Position numbers and translations under genes: made by a program. Below, piece by piece: positions 1-6,576 of a stretch of 6,576 nt of DNA (its first letter is position 1; each line of letters begins with the position of its first letter). Under the pieces are notes generated by a model, which worked only from the letters and a program-made list of their open reading frames with translations, had not been told where the DNA came from and ran no database searches. Source of the DNA: Bacteroidota bacterium (GTDB lineage: Bacteria; Bacteroidota; Bacteroidia; Bacteroidales; WCHB1-69); contig JAEWUL010000231.1 in NCBI GenBank assembly GCA_023459435.1, forward strand, positions 1 to 6,576, given 5' to 3'.

Positions 1-728
1 GAATGAGAGAGTTTGAACAAATGGAAATGCAGTTTTTCGTTCGCCCTGGTGAGGAATTGAAATGGTTCGAGTATTGGAAAAAAGAGCGGATCAACTGGCA
101 CAAATCTTTAGGGATAGACCCGGCGAATTACCGGTTTCATGATCATGATAAATTAGCTCATTACGCGAATGCTGCAACCGATATCGAGTTTAACTTCCCC
201 TTTGGTTTTAAAGAACTGGAGGGAATTCATTCCAGAACTGACTTCGACTTGTCTCAACATGAGAAATTTTCAGGTAAGAAATTACGCTATTTTGATCCTG
301 AAACCAATGAGAGTTATGTGCCTTACGTAGTGGAAACTTCGATTGGTGTGGATCGGATGTTTTTAGCTGTTCTAGGTAATTCTTATACTGAAGAAACGCT
401 TCCCGATGGTTCACAAAGAACAGTGTTGAAACTACCCCCTGTTTTGGCTCCTTATAAAGTGGCCATTCTTCCTTTAGTGAAAAAAGATGGCCTTCCTGAA
501 AAAGCCAGAGAGATTATGGATCTTCTCAAGTTTAAAATGATGTGCCAGTACGATGAAAAAGATGCCATTGGAAGAAGATATCGCCGCCAGGATGCTATTG
601 GAACTCCGTATTGTATTACCGTGGATAACCAAACTATGGAAGATAATACGGTTACCATTAGAGAAAGAGATTCTATGCAACAACAAAGAGTCTCTATGAA
701 CGACATATTGAAAATCATAATATTATAG
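1..728 (+). CDS. glyS: Glycyl-tRNA synthetase, C-terminal half (5' truncated by window edge)
   Basis: Cytoplasmic class II aminoacyl-tRNA synthetase that joins glycine to tRNA-Gly using ATP. It is the single-chain (alpha2) type, not the separate alpha/beta subunit form. The first visible residues (MREFEQMEMQFF) are the end of class II motif 2. The glycine-pocket segment ELEGIHSRTDFDL lies at visible residues 71-83, and motif 3 (ETSIGVDRMFLAVLG) at 111-125 with its conserved Arg. The anticodon-binding domain begins near LPPVLAPYKVAILPLV (144-159) and runs to the natural stop at 726-728. The first ATG at position 3 is internal: the reading frame is open to the edge, and motif 1 and the start of motif 2 are missing. 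About half of a protein of roughly 500 residues is therefore present. The 63-bp gap downstream shows no convincing terminator or promoter. Identity is very secure. Confidence 0.96.
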   Translation, partial: MREFEQMEMQFFVRPGEELKWFEYWKKERINWHKSLGIDPANYRFHDHDKLAHYANAATDIEFNFPFGFKELEGIHSRTDFDLSQHEKFSGKKLRYFDPETNESYVPYVVETSIGVDRMFLAVLGNSYTEETLPDGSQRTVLKLPPVLAPYKVAILPLVKKDGLPEKAREIMDLLKFKMMCQYDEKDAIGRRYRRQDAIGTPYCITVDNQTMEDNTVTIRERDSMQQQRVSMNDILKIIIL

Positions 729-791
729 ATTTTTTCTCCTGATCTGCCCTGTCTTGGATCACTGGTTATTCATTTTAAAAAACCTTAAACC

Positions 792-2264
792 ATGAAACGT
801 TTTTACATTCTCTTCATGATGGTACTGATGATGAGCTCTTTATCTGCTCAAAAGTTGAGTGCTCTGTTGAGCTACCGTCCCTATTGTACCGCCGAATTAA
901 ACCCTTACATCGAATTTACTTTTCTGATCAAAGGAAATTCAGTACACTATGCTAAAAATGATATGAATAAATATTCTGCAGATGTTAGGATCACGGTTGA
1001 TATCCTGAAACAGGAAAACGAAGAGAGAGTCCAGCGTTTTGATTATATTTTGGGAAGTGTTAATCTTGATGATACTACAAACCTGATCAAGGATGATATC
1101 TATGATGTTAAAAACGTGGAAGTACCTGCTGGAAAGTATTTTCTCCATTTCTCTCTTAAAGATTTGAATTCTCCCGATACGAACGTGGTGTATATCGATA
1201 TGATAGAACTACATTTTGGAGATCAGTTTGTGTCTACTTCTGCAATCTCCCTTTATAAAAATTTAAATAAAATCGAAAAACCCGACCCATTGTTTGATAA
1301 ATATGGGTTTAAAACAGATCCACTTTATGCCTCATACGTCAATGAACAAACTAAAGTGATCTTTTATGCCATGGAGATATACAACTCTGCTAAAATACTC
1401 GGAAATGAAAAGTATATGTTTGTCAGATCCTATGTGGAAACAGATCAGTCAAATCTTTTTTTCCCTGAATCCATGCAAATTAAAAATTTGGGTACCGGTG
1501 ATGCAAAAGTGTATATCAATCAATTGGGCGTAGATAAACTCCCTACAGGAAACTATAATCTTGTTGTAGAAGTGTTTAGTAGCGATTCCACTTTGTTGAC
1601 TATCACAAAGAAAAGTTTCTACCGCTATAATCCTGATTTTATTTTACCTGTTGAAACGTATGAGAATATTGCTTATGAAGGAACCTTTATTGATCAATTT
1701 ACAGACTTAAATATCCTCAAAGATCATGTAGCCTGTTTAATCCCTATTGCCAGCGTGAGTGAGAAACAGTTTATCAGAAATAATATCAACACTGCCAAGA
1801 TTGAAAATCTGAAAAAGTTCTTCTATGGCTTCTGGATTAAAAGAGCTCCAACCAATCCTGAACAGGAGTGGAACAGCTATAATGCCAAAGTGAAAATGGT
1901 AAACACTCTTTATGGCAGCTCTTTTATCAAAGGATACTCAACCGATAGAGGTCGGGTTTATCTGCAATATGGTCCTCCAAATACAACCTATGATTCCCCT
2001 TATGATTCCCATTCTTATCCTTATGAAATATGGCATTACTACCAAATTCAAGATCAGTCAAATATCAAATTTATCTTCTATAATGTCGATTTAGTTTCTA
2101 AAAACTATGAACTTTTACACTCGGATATGAGAGGAGAAATTCAGGATCCATTCTGGAAAATCAAACTCTCTACTCGAAATACGCCCATTTATAACTTTGA
2201 TGAAAGAGATCTGGAAGATTATTGGGGTAGTAGTGCTGAAGATGACTGGAGATATTTTAAATAA
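792..2264 (+). CDS. Exported GWxTD domain-containing protein
   Basis: Secreted protein of 490 residues and unknown biochemical function. It starts with a clear signal peptide: MKR, a hydrophobic stretch at about residues 4-18, and a likely cleavage in SLSA-Q after residue 19. There is no lipobox cysteine, so it is probably periplasmic or otherwise exported rather than a lipoprotein. Residues of about 30-285 look like beta-rich domains with many alternating hydrophobic positions. The C-terminal part, from about 325 to 490, matches the GWxTD domain: helical FFYGFWIKRAPTNPEQEW (343-360), the signature block GYSTDRGRVYLQYGPPN (381-397), then YEIWHYY (411-417) and the FIFYNVD strand (427-433). The name-giving tryptophan is replaced by Tyr (GYSTD). 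The family is common in Bacteroidota and has no established role. The gene begins the four-gene cluster, and its start lies in an A-rich context without a Shine-Dalgarno sequence. Family assignment is strong; function is unknown. Confidence 0.88.
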   Translation: MKRFYILFMMVLMMSSLSAQKLSALLSYRPYCTAELNPYIEFTFLIKGNSVHYAKNDMNKYSADVRITVDILKQENEERVQRFDYILGSVNLDDTTNLIKDDIYDVKNVEVPAGKYFLHFSLKDLNSPDTNVVYIDMIELHFGDQFVSTSAISLYKNLNKIEKPDPLFDKYGFKTDPLYASYVNEQTKVIFYAMEIYNSAKILGNEKYMFVRSYVETDQSNLFFPESMQIKNLGTGDAKVYINQLGVDKLPTGNYNLVVEVFSSDSTLLTITKKSFYRYNPDFILPVETYENIAYEGTFIDQFTDLNILKDHVACLIPIASVSEKQFIRNNINTAKIENLKKFFYGFWIKRAPTNPEQEWNSYNAKVKMVNTLYGSSFIKGYSTDRGRVYLQYGPPNTTYDSPYDSHSYPYEIWHYYQIQDQSNIKFIFYNVDLVSKNYELLHSDMRGEIQDPFWKIKLSTRNTPIYNFDERDLEDYWGSSAEDDWRYFK

Positions 2265-2276
2265 ACCTCTTTTTAT

Positions 2277-2876
2277 ATGCTGATTCGTTTTTTTGATTTC
2301 CTTTTTGCAACTTTAGCGCTCATCTGTTTCTTACCCTTTTTCCTTTTGATCGCTCTTCTGATTGTTCTGGGTTCTAAAGGGGGAGCATTCTATAAACAAT
2401 TACGCGTCGGCAAAAACAACCGGGATTTCTATCTTCTGAAATTCAGAACCATGCGGGTTGGAGCAGATCAGAAAGGGCTTCTTACTGTTGGCGATAAGGA
2501 TCCCAGAGTGACTCCTATCGGATTTTTTCTCAGAAAATATAAACTGGATGAACTTCCTCAACTGCTGAATGTATTACTGGGCCAGATGAGCCTGGTTGGT
2601 CCCCGCCCGGAAGTAAGAAAATATGTGGATCTCTACACAGAACAACAAAAACAGATTCTCTCTGTCAGACCAGGTATTACAGACTATGCTTCATTGAGCT
2701 ATATCGATGAAAATGAGATCCTTTCTAAATCAGATCAACCGGAGCTTACTTATATCCGTCAAATTATGCCTGAAAAAATTGAATTGAATTATAAATATAT
2801 TAAAAATCAAACAGTTAAAGAGTATTTTAAAATCATTTTTTTAACCGTGAAGTCGATCATGTTTCATCGTTTATAA
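2277..2876 (+). CDS. Minimal monotopic phosphoglycosyl transferase (bacterial sugar transferase, PglC/WcaJ type)
   Basis: Membrane enzyme that moves a sugar-1-phosphate from a UDP-sugar to undecaprenyl phosphate, the first step in building a lipid-linked glycan. At 199 residues it is the small, catalytic-domain-only form, about the size of Campylobacter PglC, and lacks the extra N-terminal helices of WcaJ or WbaP. Visible family marks are the N-terminal hydrophobic helix with a central Pro20 (expected to be re-entrant), basic KFRTM (55-59), the catalytic Asp-Glu pair in KLDELPQL (D91, E92), LVGPRPEV (106-113) and RPGIT (131-135). The helix break reads Leu-Pro where PglC has Ser-Pro. The start is 12 bp after the GWxTD gene and the stop 9 bp before the peptidase gene, so co-transcription is likely. 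The sugar and final glycan (capsule, LPS or protein O-glycan) cannot be decided because no glycosyltransferases, flippase or sugar-nucleotide enzymes are nearby. Confidence 0.93.
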   Translation: MLIRFFDFLFATLALICFLPFFLLIALLIVLGSKGGAFYKQLRVGKNNRDFYLLKFRTMRVGADQKGLLTVGDKDPRVTPIGFFLRKYKLDELPQLLNVLLGQMSLVGPRPEVRKYVDLYTEQQKQILSVRPGITDYASLSYIDENEILSKSDQPELTYIRQIMPEKIELNYKYIKNQTVKEYFKIIFLTVKSIMFHRL

Positions 2877-2885
2877 ATCTCCGTT

Positions 2886-4274
2886 ATGGTTCCTGTTTAC
2901 AATCGCTTAAGTTTAAAAAGTTTCGTTACATTATTGTTTATTCTGCTTTTTCAAGGGCACTTTTATCTTACTGTAGCTCAGGATTCTCTGTTTCTGAAAA
3001 GGATAATATGCGAACTTTCTGCTCCCGAAATGTTTGGAAGAGGAACTCCCTATCAGGGGGATCTCATCGCAGCGAACTATATTCAAAACGAATTGGAACT
3101 TATGGATGTTCAACCATTAGGTGATTCCTATTTTCAAAACTATCCGATTTTTGGGTATGATATGTCGGGTGACGTGTACCTAATCCTAAACCAAGATACC
3201 TTACAAAACTTTTATGACTATCGACTCCCTTTTCATACCCCTTCGATGAGTGGCTCATACGATCTCATTGAAGCTCCTTTGTTGATTCTGGATTACACCA
3301 TCGAAAATGACAAAGTGGTTTTCTCCAAAAAAGCTGAAAAAGTTTGGAAAAAATGGAAACGTCAACATGAAAAACACCTTCAATCAGAGATCATATACTT
3401 TGATATGGATCAGATCCCAAATCTTAAAGTGGACTCGTTAACCAAAAAAAGGATTACAGATCATCTGAATGAATGGAAAATTGACTCAACCAATCTGTTC
3501 GGTTTTAAACAGATTGCAATAGGAACCCAAAACTTACCCGGCTTCGGAACCAGGCCCTATCCGGTTAAAAATTTTTCCATCTTTTACATAAAACCTGAAT
3601 TTGTAAAACAGAAACAAAACACCATTCAAATTCACTTTGAAAATAAAATGGGGTGGAGAACGACCCAGAATGTATGTGGTGTAGTGGAAGGAACCCAATT
3701 CACCGATTCATTTATCGTTTTTATTGGCCATTATGATCATTTGGGCCTTTTGGGTGATTCGTGTGTCTTTTATGGCGCTTTTGATAATGCTTCCGGAACA
3801 GCTTATGTGTTAGCCTTTGCTCAATATTTCAAAAAAAATCCATTAAAATATTCTACTCTGTTCATACTCGCTAGCGGAGAGGAGAGTGGTTTGCAAGGAT
3901 CCACTTTCTTTGTGAACAACCCATTAATACCTCTCGAAAATATTAAATTGGTACTTAATTTTGATCTGATGTGTGGTGGAAATGATGGGATTCTATTTTT
4001 TAATGGAATAGACACTTTGTGTAAACCGTTTTTATCCGTTATGGAGGATTTAAATGACAAAGAACAATGGGTGTCTAAAATTGACAAGAGACGCAATATC
4101 CCCAATAGTGATCATTTTCCGTTTACACAAAAACGTATTCCAGCACTTTTTGCATTAACAATGGGAGGACAAAAACCCCCGACCCATCACCCTGAAGATA
4201 AATGTGAATCTTGTGGTGTGGATGCTTCTGAAAAAATTCTACAATTATTTATCCGAACGCTCGAAAATTTTTAA
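2886..4274 (+). CDS. Exported M28-family zinc metallopeptidase (aminopeptidase-like)
   Basis: Predicted two-zinc exopeptidase of the M28 family, 462 residues, exported. The N-terminus has a basic n-region, a hydrophobic core at about residues 12-24 and a likely cleavage after VA (31), with no lipobox. The catalytic domain starts near NVCGVVEG (262-269) and has the expected ligands in order: H282 and D284 in GHYDHLG, D300 in GAFDNASG, E332/E333 in ASGEESG (general base and ligand), D360 in NFDLMCGG, and H434 in the THHPED block that replaces the usual HTPxD. All metal and catalytic positions appear intact, so activity is expected. Residues of about 130-250 are a lysine-rich insert or poorly conserved domain I could not assign. 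A CxxC pair (C440, C443) follows the last ligand directly. ATG 2886 is the only plausible start, because the next in-frame Met (49) would lose the signal peptide. The natural substrate is unknown. Confidence 0.92.
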   Translation: MVPVYNRLSLKSFVTLLFILLFQGHFYLTVAQDSLFLKRIICELSAPEMFGRGTPYQGDLIAANYIQNELELMDVQPLGDSYFQNYPIFGYDMSGDVYLILNQDTLQNFYDYRLPFHTPSMSGSYDLIEAPLLILDYTIENDKVVFSKKAEKVWKKWKRQHEKHLQSEIIYFDMDQIPNLKVDSLTKKRITDHLNEWKIDSTNLFGFKQIAIGTQNLPGFGTRPYPVKNFSIFYIKPEFVKQKQNTIQIHFENKMGWRTTQNVCGVVEGTQFTDSFIVFIGHYDHLGLLGDSCVFYGAFDNASGTAYVLAFAQYFKKNPLKYSTLFILASGEESGLQGSTFFVNNPLIPLENIKLVLNFDLMCGGNDGILFFNGIDTLCKPFLSVMEDLNDKEQWVSKIDKRRNIPNSDHFPFTQKRIPALFALTMGGQKPPTHHPEDKCESCGVDASEKILQLFIRTLENF

Positions 4275-4276
4275 TC

Positions 4277-4945
4277 ATGAAACTCTATATAGTACCTACT
4301 CCAATTGGAAATTTGGAAGATATCACTTTGAGGGCACTTCGGATTTTAAAGGAGGTTGATTTTGTTTTATGTGAAGATACCCGTACCACGAAAAACCTTC
4401 TGAAACATTACGAAATAGACAAAAAATGTTTCCCATACCATATTCATAATGAACATCATCAGGTGAAAAATTTCATTCAGATGATCAAAAATGCAGATGC
4501 AGTAGCCCTCACTTCCGATGCTGGTACTCCCGGAATCTCAGATCCGGGCTTCCTTCTGGTCCGGGAAGCGATACAGGAAGGAATTGCTGTTGAAACACTC
4601 CCTGGCCCGACCGCATTTGTTCCGGCTCTGATCAACTCCGGATTTCCCTCAGATACATTCTACTTTCATGGATTTCTGCCTCATAAAAAAGGAAAAGAAA
4701 CAGCTCTTAAAATGTTATCCCAAAAAACAGAAACAGTGCTCTTTTATGAATCTCCTCACAGACTTTTAAAAACACTTCAGATGATGATCCCCCACTTTGG
4801 TGCTGAACGTCCCATTTCAATTTCCAGAGAGTTAACCAAACTCTATGAAGAAAATTTTAGAGGTACTATCGATGATGCCATTTCCCATTTCTCTTCCAAA
4901 GAGGTAAAAGGGGAGATTGTTGTCGTGGTATATTCAGTAAAATAA
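4277..4945 (+). CDS. rsmI: 16S rRNA (cytidine(1402)-2'-O)-methyltransferase RsmI
   Basis: Cytoplasmic SAM-dependent enzyme that methylates the 2'-OH of C1402 in the 16S rRNA decoding centre, tuning start-codon choice and decoding accuracy. The tetrapyrrole-methylase fold is easily read: VPTPIGNLEDIT (6-17), CEDTRTT (32-38), SDAGTPGISDPG (80-91, the SAM-binding glycine-rich loop), LPGPTA (108-113), HGFLP (131-135), YESPHR (157-162), SRELTKLYEE (183-192) and KGEIVVVV (211-218). At 222 residues it is shorter than the E. coli protein (286) because it lacks the extra C-terminal domain; from memory, short forms are usual in Bacteroidota, so this is not a truncation. It starts 2 bp after the M28 gene stop, which suggests translational coupling and shared transcription. 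A hairpin followed by a T-rich tract lies just past its stop. Identity is very secure. Confidence 0.96.
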   Translation: MKLYIVPTPIGNLEDITLRALRILKEVDFVLCEDTRTTKNLLKHYEIDKKCFPYHIHNEHHQVKNFIQMIKNADAVALTSDAGTPGISDPGFLLVREAIQEGIAVETLPGPTAFVPALINSGFPSDTFYFHGFLPHKKGKETALKMLSQKTETVLFYESPHRLLKTLQMMIPHFGAERPISISRELTKLYEENFRGTIDDAISHFSSKEVKGEIVVVVYSVK

Positions 4946-4995
4946 TGACAAAATGATACTCAGAATCTGACAGTTTGTCACTTTTTGTTTGTTTG
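4946..4995 (+). terminator. Candidate terminator after rsmI, with two alternative hairpins
   Basis: Directly after the rsmI stop, TGACAAA (4946-4952) can pair with TTTGTCA (4974-4980), enclosing a small CAG-AAT-CTG hairpin (4961-4969). A second copy of TGACA at 4968-4972 can instead form a compact stem with TGTCA (4976-4980) around a GTT loop. Both forms use the same 3' arm, which is followed at once by CTTTTTGTTTGTTTG. The T-rich tail and position support an intrinsic terminator for the upstream operon. The stems are short (7 and 5 bp) and low in G+C, so strength is uncertain. Confidence 0.5.
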
Positions 4996-5039
4996 ATTCC
5001 ATTTTTTATCCCATTTTTTGAATTTTTTACAAAAAAAAA
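4982..5039. promoter_or_regulatory. Phased T/A tracts (predicted DNA curvature) upstream of dnaK
   Basis: Homopolymer tracts recur across this stretch: T5 (4982-4986), T6 (5002-5007), T6 (5014-5019), T6 (5023-5028) and A9 (5031-5039). Their centres lie about 20, 12, 9 and 10 bp apart, close to one or two helical turns. Such phasing is known to bend DNA. The position just upstream of or overlapping the candidate dnaK promoter suggests an UP-element-like or architectural role; that role is inferred, not shown. Confidence 0.45.
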
Positions 5040-5056
5040 GACCGATTCTAATTTGG
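5026..5056 (+). promoter_or_regulatory. Candidate dnaK promoter (Bacteroidota primary-sigma type)
   Basis: TTTACA (5026-5031) followed by a 17-bp spacer and TAATTTGG (5049-5056) is the best fit I find. The downstream box has one mismatch to the Bacteroidota -7 element TAnnTTTG, and TTTA (5026-5029) has one mismatch to the -33 element TTTG at a 19-bp spacing. This would place the RNA start near 5063 and leave a leader of about 75 nt. TACAATTG (5057-5064) also has one mismatch to the -7 box but lacks a well-placed partner. No CIRCE inverted repeat is visible, so HrcA control is not supported here. Confidence 0.35.
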
Positions 5057-5073
5057 TACAATTGTTGTAAATT

Positions 5074-5105
5074 ATGGTCGAGACATTTTAAGAATGAACA
5101 ATTAA
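5074..5105 (+). other. Two tiny upstream ORFs in the dnaK leader
   Basis: The leader holds ATG GTC GAG ACA TTT TAA (5074-5091, encoding MVETF) and, three bases later, ATG AAC AAT TAA (5094-5105, encoding MNN). The first start lies in AAATTATGG (5069-5077), the same 9 bases that surround the dnaK start (5132-5140). Since this group selects starts mainly by A/T-rich unstructured context, the first mini-ORF could be translated. Chance occurrence in AT-rich DNA is equally plausible; no function is claimed. Confidence 0.25.
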
Positions 5106-5136
5106 AAAAAGTATTAATCATTATATATTTAAAATT

Positions 5137-6576
5137 ATGGGAAAAATTATTGGAATTGACTTAGGGACAACCAACTCATGTGTATCCGTTATGGAAGGTA
5201 GCGAACCGGTTGTTATTCCGAACAGTGAAGGTAGAAGAACAACACCTTCCATTGTAGCTTTTGTAGGTGACAATGAACGTAAAGTGGGTGACCCTGCTAA
5301 ACGTCAAGCCATTACAAATCCTACCAAAACAATCTCTTCCATCAAAAGATTTATGGGAGAGACCTTCGATCGCGTTTCTGAAGAGATCGGTAGAGTGCCT
5401 TATATCGTTGAAAAATCTTCAAACAATTTACCAAAAGTAAAAATTGATGATCGTCAGTTTACTCCTCAAGAGATCTCTGCCATGATCCTTCAAAAAATGA
5501 AAAAAACGGCAGAAGATTATCTGGGTACTGAAGTAACGGAAGCAGTGATCACTGTACCAGCTTACTTTAGCGACTCTCAACGTCAGGCAACCAAAGAAGC
5601 AGGCGAAATTGCTGGTCTTCATGTGAAAAGAATCATCAATGAACCTACTGCAGCTGCACTTGCTTATGGACTCGATAAAAAGAAATCTGATTCTAAAGTA
5701 GCTGTTTTCGACCTGGGTGGTGGTACTTTTGATATCTCTATCCTTGAATTGGGTGATGGAGTCTTTGAAGTGAAATCAACAAACGGTGATACACACCTTG
5801 GGGGTGATGACTTTGATCATAAAATTATTGACTGGCTGGCTGATGAGTTTAAAAAAGATTTTAATGTAGATTTGAGAAAAGACGCTATGGCACTTCAACG
5901 TTTGAAAGAAGCTGCTGAAAAAGCTAAAATCGAACTTTCCAGCTCTAACTCAACAGAGATCAACCTGCCTTATATCATGCCTATCGATGGGATTCCTCAA
6001 CACTTGGTTCGTACGTTAACCCGTGCTCAATTTGAACAACTTTGTGATGACCTGATCAGAAGAACAATCGAACCTTGTCGCAAAGCCCTTTCGGATGCAG
6101 GTTACAAAACCTCCGATATTGATGAAGTTCTTCTTGTGGGAGGTTCTACCAGAATCCCTGCCATCCAGAAAGTGGTGGAAGATTTCTTTGGAAAAGCTCC
6201 TTCTAAAGGAGTGAACCCTGATGAAGTTGTTGCGGTAGGCGCTGCAATCCAGGGAGGCGTTTTAAGTGGGGATGTTACCGATATTCTTTTACTTGATGTT
6301 ACTCCTCTATCTCTAGGCCTTGAAACCTTAGGTGGTGTGATGACCCGATTGATCGAATCGAACACAACAATCCCAACTAAGAAGACAGAAACTTTTACGA
6401 CAGCTGTCGATAATCAAACTTCTGTAGAGATCCATGTACTTCAAGGGGAACGTCCTATGGCAAACCAAAATAAGAGTATCGGACGTTTTCATTTAGACGG
6501 AATCCCTGCTGCTATGCGCGGAATCCCTCAAATTGAGGTAACTTTCGATATCGACTCTAACGGGATTCTTCATGTA
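5137..6576 (+). CDS. dnaK: Hsp70 chaperone DnaK (3' truncated by window edge)
   Basis: ATP-driven chaperone that binds exposed hydrophobic peptides and works with DnaJ and GrpE in the cytoplasm. The frame is open from ATG 5137 to the right edge, giving 480 codons. The ATPase domain is complete: phosphate-1 loop [11 protein letters not shown] (6-16), [11 protein letters not shown] (168-178, with E169 at the coupling position), phosphate-2 FDLGGGTFD (191-199, with T197), and adenosine motif LVGGSTRIP (333-341). The insert in the first lobe typical of Gram-negative DnaK is present. The interdomain linker (ILLLDVTPL, about 383-391) leads into the beta-sandwich substrate domain, ending in the conserved [12 protein letters not shown]. 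The helical lid and disordered tail, about 150-160 residues, lie outside the window. [12 protein letters not shown] is the standard N-terminus, so the start is secure. No Shine-Dalgarno sequence is visible; the -20 region is almost all A/T, as is usual in Bacteroidota. grpE and dnaJ are not adjacent upstream. Confidence 0.97.
   Translation, partial: MGKIIGIDLGTTNSCVSVMEGSEPVVIPNSEGRRTTPSIVAFVGDNERKVGDPAKRQAITNPTKTISSIKRFMGETFDRVSEEIGRVPYIVEKSSNNLPKVKIDDRQFTPQEISAMILQKMKKTAEDYLGTEVTEAVITVPAYFSDSQRQATKEAGEIAGLHVKRIINEPTAAALAYGLDKKKSDSKVAVFDLGGGTFDISILELGDGVFEVKSTNGDTHLGGDDFDHKIIDWLADEFKKDFNVDLRKDAMALQRLKEAAEKAKIELSSSNSTEINLPYIMPIDGIPQHLVRTLTRAQFEQLCDDLIRRTIEPCRKALSDAGYKTSDIDEVLLVGGSTRIPAIQKVVEDFFGKAPSKGVNPDEVVAVGAAIQGGVLSGDVTDILLLDVTPLSLGLETLGGVMTRLIESNTTIPTKKTETFTTAVDNQTSVEIHVLQGERPMANQNKSIGRFHLDGIPAAMRGIPQIEVTFDIDSNGILHV

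Noticed and set aside
452..718. Minus-strand open frames of 88 and 70 residues inside glyS
   Set aside because: Fully covered by the anticodon-binding domain of glyS; no start context or family resemblance.
740..761. TGATC/GATCA inverted repeat between glyS and the GWxTD gene as a terminator
   Set aside because: Only a 5-bp stem with a loop of about 12 nt and no T tract after it; the T-run at 730-735 lies before the stem.
729..791. Promoter for the four-gene operon in the 63-bp gap after glyS
   Set aside because: No TTTG / TAnnTTTG pair or sigma-70-like pair at proper spacing; transcription may come through from glyS or from a weak site I cannot support.
1912..2094. 60-residue plus-strand frame inside the GWxTD gene
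   Set aside because: Overlaps the conserved GWxTD core in another frame; composition looks like an off-frame translation.
4277..4945. rsmI as a truncated gene because it is shorter than the E. coli protein
   Set aside because: All catalytic motifs and the KGEIVVVV end are present, with a natural stop; only the E. coli C-terminal extension is missing, as expected for this group.
4946..5136. CIRCE element (TTAGCACTC inverted repeat) for HrcA control of dnaK
   Set aside because: Searched by eye; no copy or near copy is present.
6102..6365. 87-residue open frame on the minus strand inside dnaK
   Set aside because: It lies opposite a highly conserved coding region, has biased low-complexity composition and no recognisable domain; a shadow of dnaK.
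1..6576. A novel defence, mobile or biosynthetic system
   Set aside because: Every long frame is a known family; there are no repeats, transposase or integrase genes, tRNAs or CRISPR-like arrays, and no abrupt change in composition.

Overview
The window comes from a member of the Bacteroidota. The evidence is a GWxTD-domain secreted protein, a short RsmI without the C-terminal domain found in E. coli, Bacteroidota-like GlyRS and DnaK sequences, and A/T-rich start contexts without Shine-Dalgarno sequences. The DNA is moderately AT-rich. I cannot name an order or genus with confidence. All six genes lie on the + strand. Nothing suggests a mobile element, CRISPR array, phage, toxin system or RNA gene.

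Layout. Positions 1-728 hold the 3' half of glyS (class II glycyl-tRNA synthetase), cut by the left edge. After a 63-bp gap, four tightly packed genes (spacers of 12, 9 and 2 bp) look like one operon. They are a secreted GWxTD-domain protein (792-2264), a minimal PglC/WcaJ-type phosphoglycosyl transferase (2277-2876), a secreted M28-family zinc peptidase (2886-4274) and rsmI, the 16S rRNA C1402 2'-O-methyltransferase (4277-4945). A 191-bp intergenic region (4946-5136) follows. It carries a candidate terminator with two alternative hairpins, a series of roughly helically phased T/A tracts, a weak promoter candidate and two tiny ORFs in the leader. dnaK begins at 5137 and runs off the right edge. 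Its 480 visible codons include the whole ATPase domain and most of the substrate-binding beta domain.

How the genes relate. glyS, rsmI and dnaK are housekeeping genes (tRNA charging, ribosome modification, protein folding). The three middle genes act at or beyond the cytoplasmic membrane: two have export signals and one is a membrane-anchored enzyme that would start a lipid-linked glycan. Their link to rsmI may be no more than co-transcription. No other glycan gene is visible, so the transferase's pathway cannot be read from this window.

I looked for a new multi-gene system and do not see one. The points most worth checking are the curved, hairpin-rich dnaK upstream region with its mini-ORFs, the isolated phosphoglycosyl transferase between two exported proteins, and unusual details in the GWxTD and M28 proteins.
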